Of a DNA stretch of 6,306 nt, positions 3,417 through 6,306 are shown piece after piece; positions within the stretch are counted from its first letter, which is position 1, and each line of letters starts with the position of its first letter. Source of the DNA: Acidobacteriaceae bacterium (GTDB taxonomy: Bacteria; Acidobacteriota; Terriglobia; Terriglobales; Acidobacteriaceae); contig PMCH01000027.1 of the NCBI GenBank assembly GCA_003154055.1, forward strand, positions 1 through 6,306, given 5' to 3'. Both the position numbers and the translations under genes were made by a program. Under the pieces are notes generated by a model. That model ran no database searches, was not told the DNA's origin, and was given only the letters and a program-made list of their open reading frames with translations.

Positions 3417-6306
3417 CTACCATGGGTTCATCATGGTACGCGGGCGAAGCGCCTGCTGCGGGCGCGCCCCAGCGCGTCTGTTTTGCTGTCCGCCTCCTCC
3501 CATCGGGGCCAGGACCTGCATGTGAAACTGCAACTTCGCGCCCGAGGTGGCGGCAGTAATAAAGACGTCGTAGGCGCCATCTACTCCCGGTATGCCCGGC
3601 ACCAGGCTCATCAGTCCATCCTGGCCGCTGACGAGTTGCGCCTCCGACGTTCCTAATACAACCGGCATTCCAGCTCCCCGGCCGCCACCGTCATCGTCGC
3701 CGCGACGTCCGGGATCCGGTGCGACGCGCGCCAGCGTGGTATCGAAGAGGACGGCAACGCCCACCACAGGATTTGCGGGGGACGGACCGTCCGTAACTCG
3801 CAGGATTAGCGGCTGGAACGGCTGTCCTTGCGGCACGACCTGCACCGATCCGCTCACGGCTTGCAGGGTCCAGAGCGAAGCGGGCGTGGCGAACAGAGTG
3901 AAGGTCTTGCACGGATTGTTGTCGGGAGCGACACAGGCGGTCACCTGCACGTCAGCACTGTGGCCGACGAGGTGGGCGCTGATGGCGGCGTATCCGGAGT
4001 TGCCGGTGGTTGCATTGCTGGCGGAGAGGGTTGCCGACCCTCTGGCCACCTCGAAATTCACGACCACGTTCGCTTGCGGCGCGCCCTGGTTGAGCACCCG
4101 GACCGTCAGGGGAACGCCCAAGGTTGCGCCCTGGCCGATCCACTTGGTGGGGGCGACGGCGCCGAGGTCGAGTGCAGAAGCGGTCCCCACCACGGTCGCC
4201 TGCCTGGACTGCGGTGGAGAATAGGACGCGGGCGCGAGCAAAACGGTAATCGTGCTGACTCCGGTGACGGCTGGCGTCACGCGGCTCGACGACATTCCGC
4301 TTTCATCGCTGAGCACCGAACAAGTGGAGAGTCCGCCGCACACGGAAAGACCTCCGCCGTTGGTCATGCTCCACGCGACGGTCGCTCCGCTCACCGGTGT
4401 GATGCCATCGGCGGCCACTGCCTGCACACGAATGGCATTGGCCGCCTCGGACCCAATCGGCGTTGCCGGTTCCGCGCCTTGCAACAGAATAAGCAGGTCG
4501 CTCGCCGATGCTCCGTAAGTGAGTGCATCGATCATTTGGGAGAAGGCTCCACTGGCCGGGTCCGTGACCGTGAGCGAAGCCGTGCCATCGAGCGGGCCGG
4601 GTGGCAGAACGACGAGCATCTCGTTGGCCGAGGCGGAAAGGACCGTACTACCAACGCCCGCTGTGCTGATCTGGAGTCCGGCGTGAAAGCCAATGCCGTC
4701 GAGAGTTGCCACGCCGCCCGCAAGGCTTGTCCTGGCGGGCGTGACGGTGTCGGAATAGAGCAGACTGGCAACATAGAAATAGTCAGGACGACCGTCGCCG
4801 CGGGCATCGGCAATTCCAAGGCGGAAATCGGTGTCAGCGGCGAACTGCGCGTCCAGACGGGTCATTCCCGGATTCAGCGTGTTGAATGCGGAAGGAGTGG
4901 CAGCCGGGGCGGGATCGCCGCTCTGGTCGCTGAGCTGCCAAATCCCGATCACTGGCATCAGCTTGTTTTGAGAAGGGTGGCCCTGTTCGTCGAGCGCGGT
5001 CGCCGTTACCGAAGCAGTGCGGTTTGCATGTGCAGTAAAGCGAAGCCAGTCTCCATCAGCGTAGCCCGAGATCCACGCTCCCCAACCCCCGCCCGTTGGC
5101 AGATCGGCGGGTTCGGCGTAGGTGCTTCCGCTGCCGGGATGCGTGCCGGCCACCGCGCTTTGTTGCATCAGGACATCCTGAGCCACATCGTCGCCGCGGT
5201 GCAGCGTGACTACCACCGGCGCAAACGTGCCGGAGGGGGCCACTTGCGCGGGGGCATACGGTCCCACGCTTTCCGACCAGTTCGGGTCGAGCGCTTCCAC
5301 GGTGAGCTGGAATTGCGCGCTGTCAGAGCCGTCCGGAATTTCCAGTCCGGCCAGGTCGAAGGCGCCTTCGAGCGCGGGGTTGCCGGAGCCGAAGTAGTCG
5401 TAGCGCTGCCCATGAGCGTCCACGAGACCATTGATTGGATTTCCGGCGTTGCCGTGGAACGCGAACCCCGAAACCGAAGTGGCAACGTAGCGCCGGGAGG
5501 GCTGGCCGGTATCGTCGATCATTCGGGCGACTACGTTGACTCCCTGCATGGGCTGCGCCTGATTTCCGGAGGCGTCGGTGAAGAAGACGCTGCCGTGAAT
5601 CCGAGCCACGTTTGGGGACTGCTGGGATTCGGGATGTTTCAGAGCGGACGTGTACAACCCTCGGAGCGCCGCGCGGTCGTCCAGTTTGGGAACGTCGGCG
5701 TCGGGATAGCAGGCGCGGATGGGCACACAAGAGACGGAATCCAGGAAATGCATCAGCGGAAATCCCTGGAAGTCATCCGTCCCGGGCGGTGGGTTGCGGG
5801 TGATCACATTCAGATTGGCCTGCGACCAGCCCATTCCGAGCGCGCGGCCTAGTGTGCGAACGAGGCGATAGCGCACGTCCGGCAGTTGCGAATTGTTGGC
5901 CGCGCACTTTCCGTTGATGACCACCAGCGCGTGCACCAGATGGGCGTCTGTACTGAAGTTATCGGGTCCGCCATAGACCGCATTGGTAAAGCAAAAGGCG
6001 ACGCCGCCGGCGCCGATCCCCAACAGCGCGTCGGTGACCTGGCCGTCGAAGTCATAAACAATCCCGACTGGAGTTGCGAGCGCGCCGGGCTGGATGTCGT
6101 CAGGAACGGTGTAAGTGCCATCGGGAAATCCGATGACATTCGCGCCACTCACGTCTTCGGCAAGGTGCCCGGCTAGCGTGGCAGTGAGCCTCACGCCAGG
6201 GGTGCCGGTCCAGCGGGTGAAGGCATCGGCAACGAAAGCGTCGGCCTGCGAGCCATTCAGGATCGGGCTCAGGTTGCCCTGGTCGGTGAAATATTGAACT
6301 TGTCCG
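3417..6306 (-). CDS. Large multidomain secreted protein with degenerate metallopeptidase-like domain, IPT/TIG and Ig-like domains (5'-truncated)
   Basis: At least 962 residues are visible; the frame is open through the right edge, so the start, and probably a signal peptide, is missing. The GTG at 6192-6194 is internal. Numbering from the first full codon (6303-6305), residues 1 to about 220 resemble the metzincin-like peptidase domain of acidobacterial IPT-domain proteins, but the zinc motif reads RTLGRALGMGW (150-160), with no zinc ligand left. Residues about 235-380 look like a CarboxypepD-regulatory/CnaB-type region. Residues about 395-518 contain GDWLRFTAHANRTASVTATALDE, typical of PPC-like domains. 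Residues about 522-600 look like an IPT/TIG domain, and about 603-707, 712-805 and 812-934 like Big_1-type Ig domains with the pattern VVNFEVARGSATLS. The tail (935-962) is rich in Gly, Arg and Gln. No LPXTG, PEP-CTERM or type IX sorting signal is evident. Domain names are from pattern recognition. The role is unknown; surface adhesion or binding is the likeliest guess. Confidence 0.85.
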   Translation of the reverse strand, partial: GQVQYFTDQGNLSPILNGSQADAFVADAFTRWTGTPGVRLTATLAGHLAEDVSGANVIGFPDGTYTVPDDIQPGALATPVGIVYDFDGQVTDALLGIGAGGVAFCFTNAVYGGPDNFSTDAHLVHALVVINGKCAANNSQLPDVRYRLVRTLGRALGMGWSQANLNVITRNPPPGTDDFQGFPLMHFLDSVSCVPIRACYPDADVPKLDDRAALRGLYTSALKHPESQQSPNVARIHGSVFFTDASGNQAQPMQGVNVVARMIDDTGQPSRRYVATSVSGFAFHGNAGNPINGLVDAHGQRYDYFGSGNPALEGAFDLAGLEIPDGSDSAQFQLTVEALDPNWSESVGPYAPAQVAPSGTFAPVVVTLHRGDDVAQDVLMQQSAVAGTHPGSGSTYAEPADLPTGGGWGAWISGYADGDWLRFTAHANRTASVTATALDEQGHPSQNKLMPVIGIWQLSDQSGDPAPAATPSAFNTLNPGMTRLDAQFAADTDFRLGIADARGDGRPDYFYVASLLYSDTVTPARTSLAGGVATLDGIGFHAGLQISTAGVGSTVLSASANEMLVVLPPGPLDGTASLTVTDPASGAFSQMIDALTYGASASDLLILLQGAEPATPIGSEAANAIRVQAVAADGITPVSGATVAWSMTNGGGLSVCGGLSTCSVLSDESGMSSSRVTPAVTGVSTITVLLAPASYSPPQSRQATVVGTASALDLGAVAPTKWIGQGATLGVPLTVRVLNQGAPQANVVVNFEVARGSATLSASNATTGNSGYAAISAHLVGHSADVQVTACVAPDNNPCKTFTLFATPASLWTLQAVSGSVQVVPQGQPFQPLILRVTDGPSPANPVVGVAVLFDTTLARVAPDPGRRGDDDGGGRGAGMPVVLGTSEAQLVSGQDGLMSLVPGIPGVDGAYDVFITAATSGAKLQFHMQVLAPMGGGGQQNRRAGARPQQALRPRTMMNPW

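Noticed and set aside
3418..3438. 7-bp inverted repeat TACCATG/CATGGTA overlapping the stop codon of the large gene
   Set aside because: The stem is short and no T run follows it on the minus strand, so it is not a supported terminator and could be chance.
3256..3656. Two plus-strand frames after the S9 gene (3256-3525 and 3261-3656)
   Set aside because: They begin in the hairpin repeat, overlap the end of the convergent gene, and translate to low-complexity Arg/Pro/Ala sequence.
3828..5852. A 674-codon open frame on the plus strand, antisense to the large minus-strand gene
   Set aside because: Its translation is Gly/Arg/His-rich without recognisable domains, and no good ribosome binding site was seen. 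The opposite strand encodes clear IPT and Ig-like patterns. Long antisense frames are common in GC-rich genes.

Overview
The window is GC-rich and probably comes from an Acidobacteriota chromosome (class Terriglobia, Koribacter-like). This placement is an inference from recognition, not from a search. It rests on the intergenic repeat style (ends reading TGTCATCCTGAGCG and GGAGTCGAAGGACCCC, GTCAGTC heptamers, GGCGCGGGCGCCCTCGCCCGC hairpins) and on the gene types: a secreted S9 peptidase, a short M49-type peptidase, and a large IPT/Ig-like secreted protein. There are no tRNA, rRNA, CRISPR, transposase or phage genes.

Layout. (1) Positions 1-645, plus strand: the C-terminal part of an M49-like (dipeptidyl peptidase III family) zinc peptidase, cut by the left edge. 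(2) Positions 646-1044: a gene-free stretch dominated by two inverted copies of a roughly 67-bp repeat (699-765 and 861-928), followed by a candidate extended -10 promoter and a good Shine-Dalgarno sequence. (3) Positions 1045-3228, plus strand: a complete, exported S9 prolyl-oligopeptidase-family serine peptidase with six visible propeller motifs and an intact Ser-Asp-His triad. A palindromic repeat lies in frame inside its propeller domain. (4) Positions 3229-3416: a convergent intergenic region with heptamer repeats, a second copy of the hairpin sequence found inside the S9 gene, and a terminator-like hairpin. (5) Positions 3417-6306, minus strand: a very large multidomain secreted protein, cut by the right edge. 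Its N-terminal part looks like a metallopeptidase domain in which every zinc-binding residue has been replaced. After it come a CarboxypepD-regulatory-like region, a PPC-like region, an IPT/TIG-like domain and about three bacterial Ig-like (Big_1-type) domains.

The two plus-strand genes are both peptidases but are separated by about 400 bp of repeats and a probable promoter, so they are probably not one operon. The S9 enzyme is probably periplasmic or secreted and releases short peptides from extracytoplasmic protein. The convergent large protein is probably an extracellular or surface protein of unknown role.

I see no clearly new multigene system. The points most worth a second look are the in-frame palindromic element in the S9 gene, with a sister copy downstream, and the pseudo-metzincin motif of the large protein.
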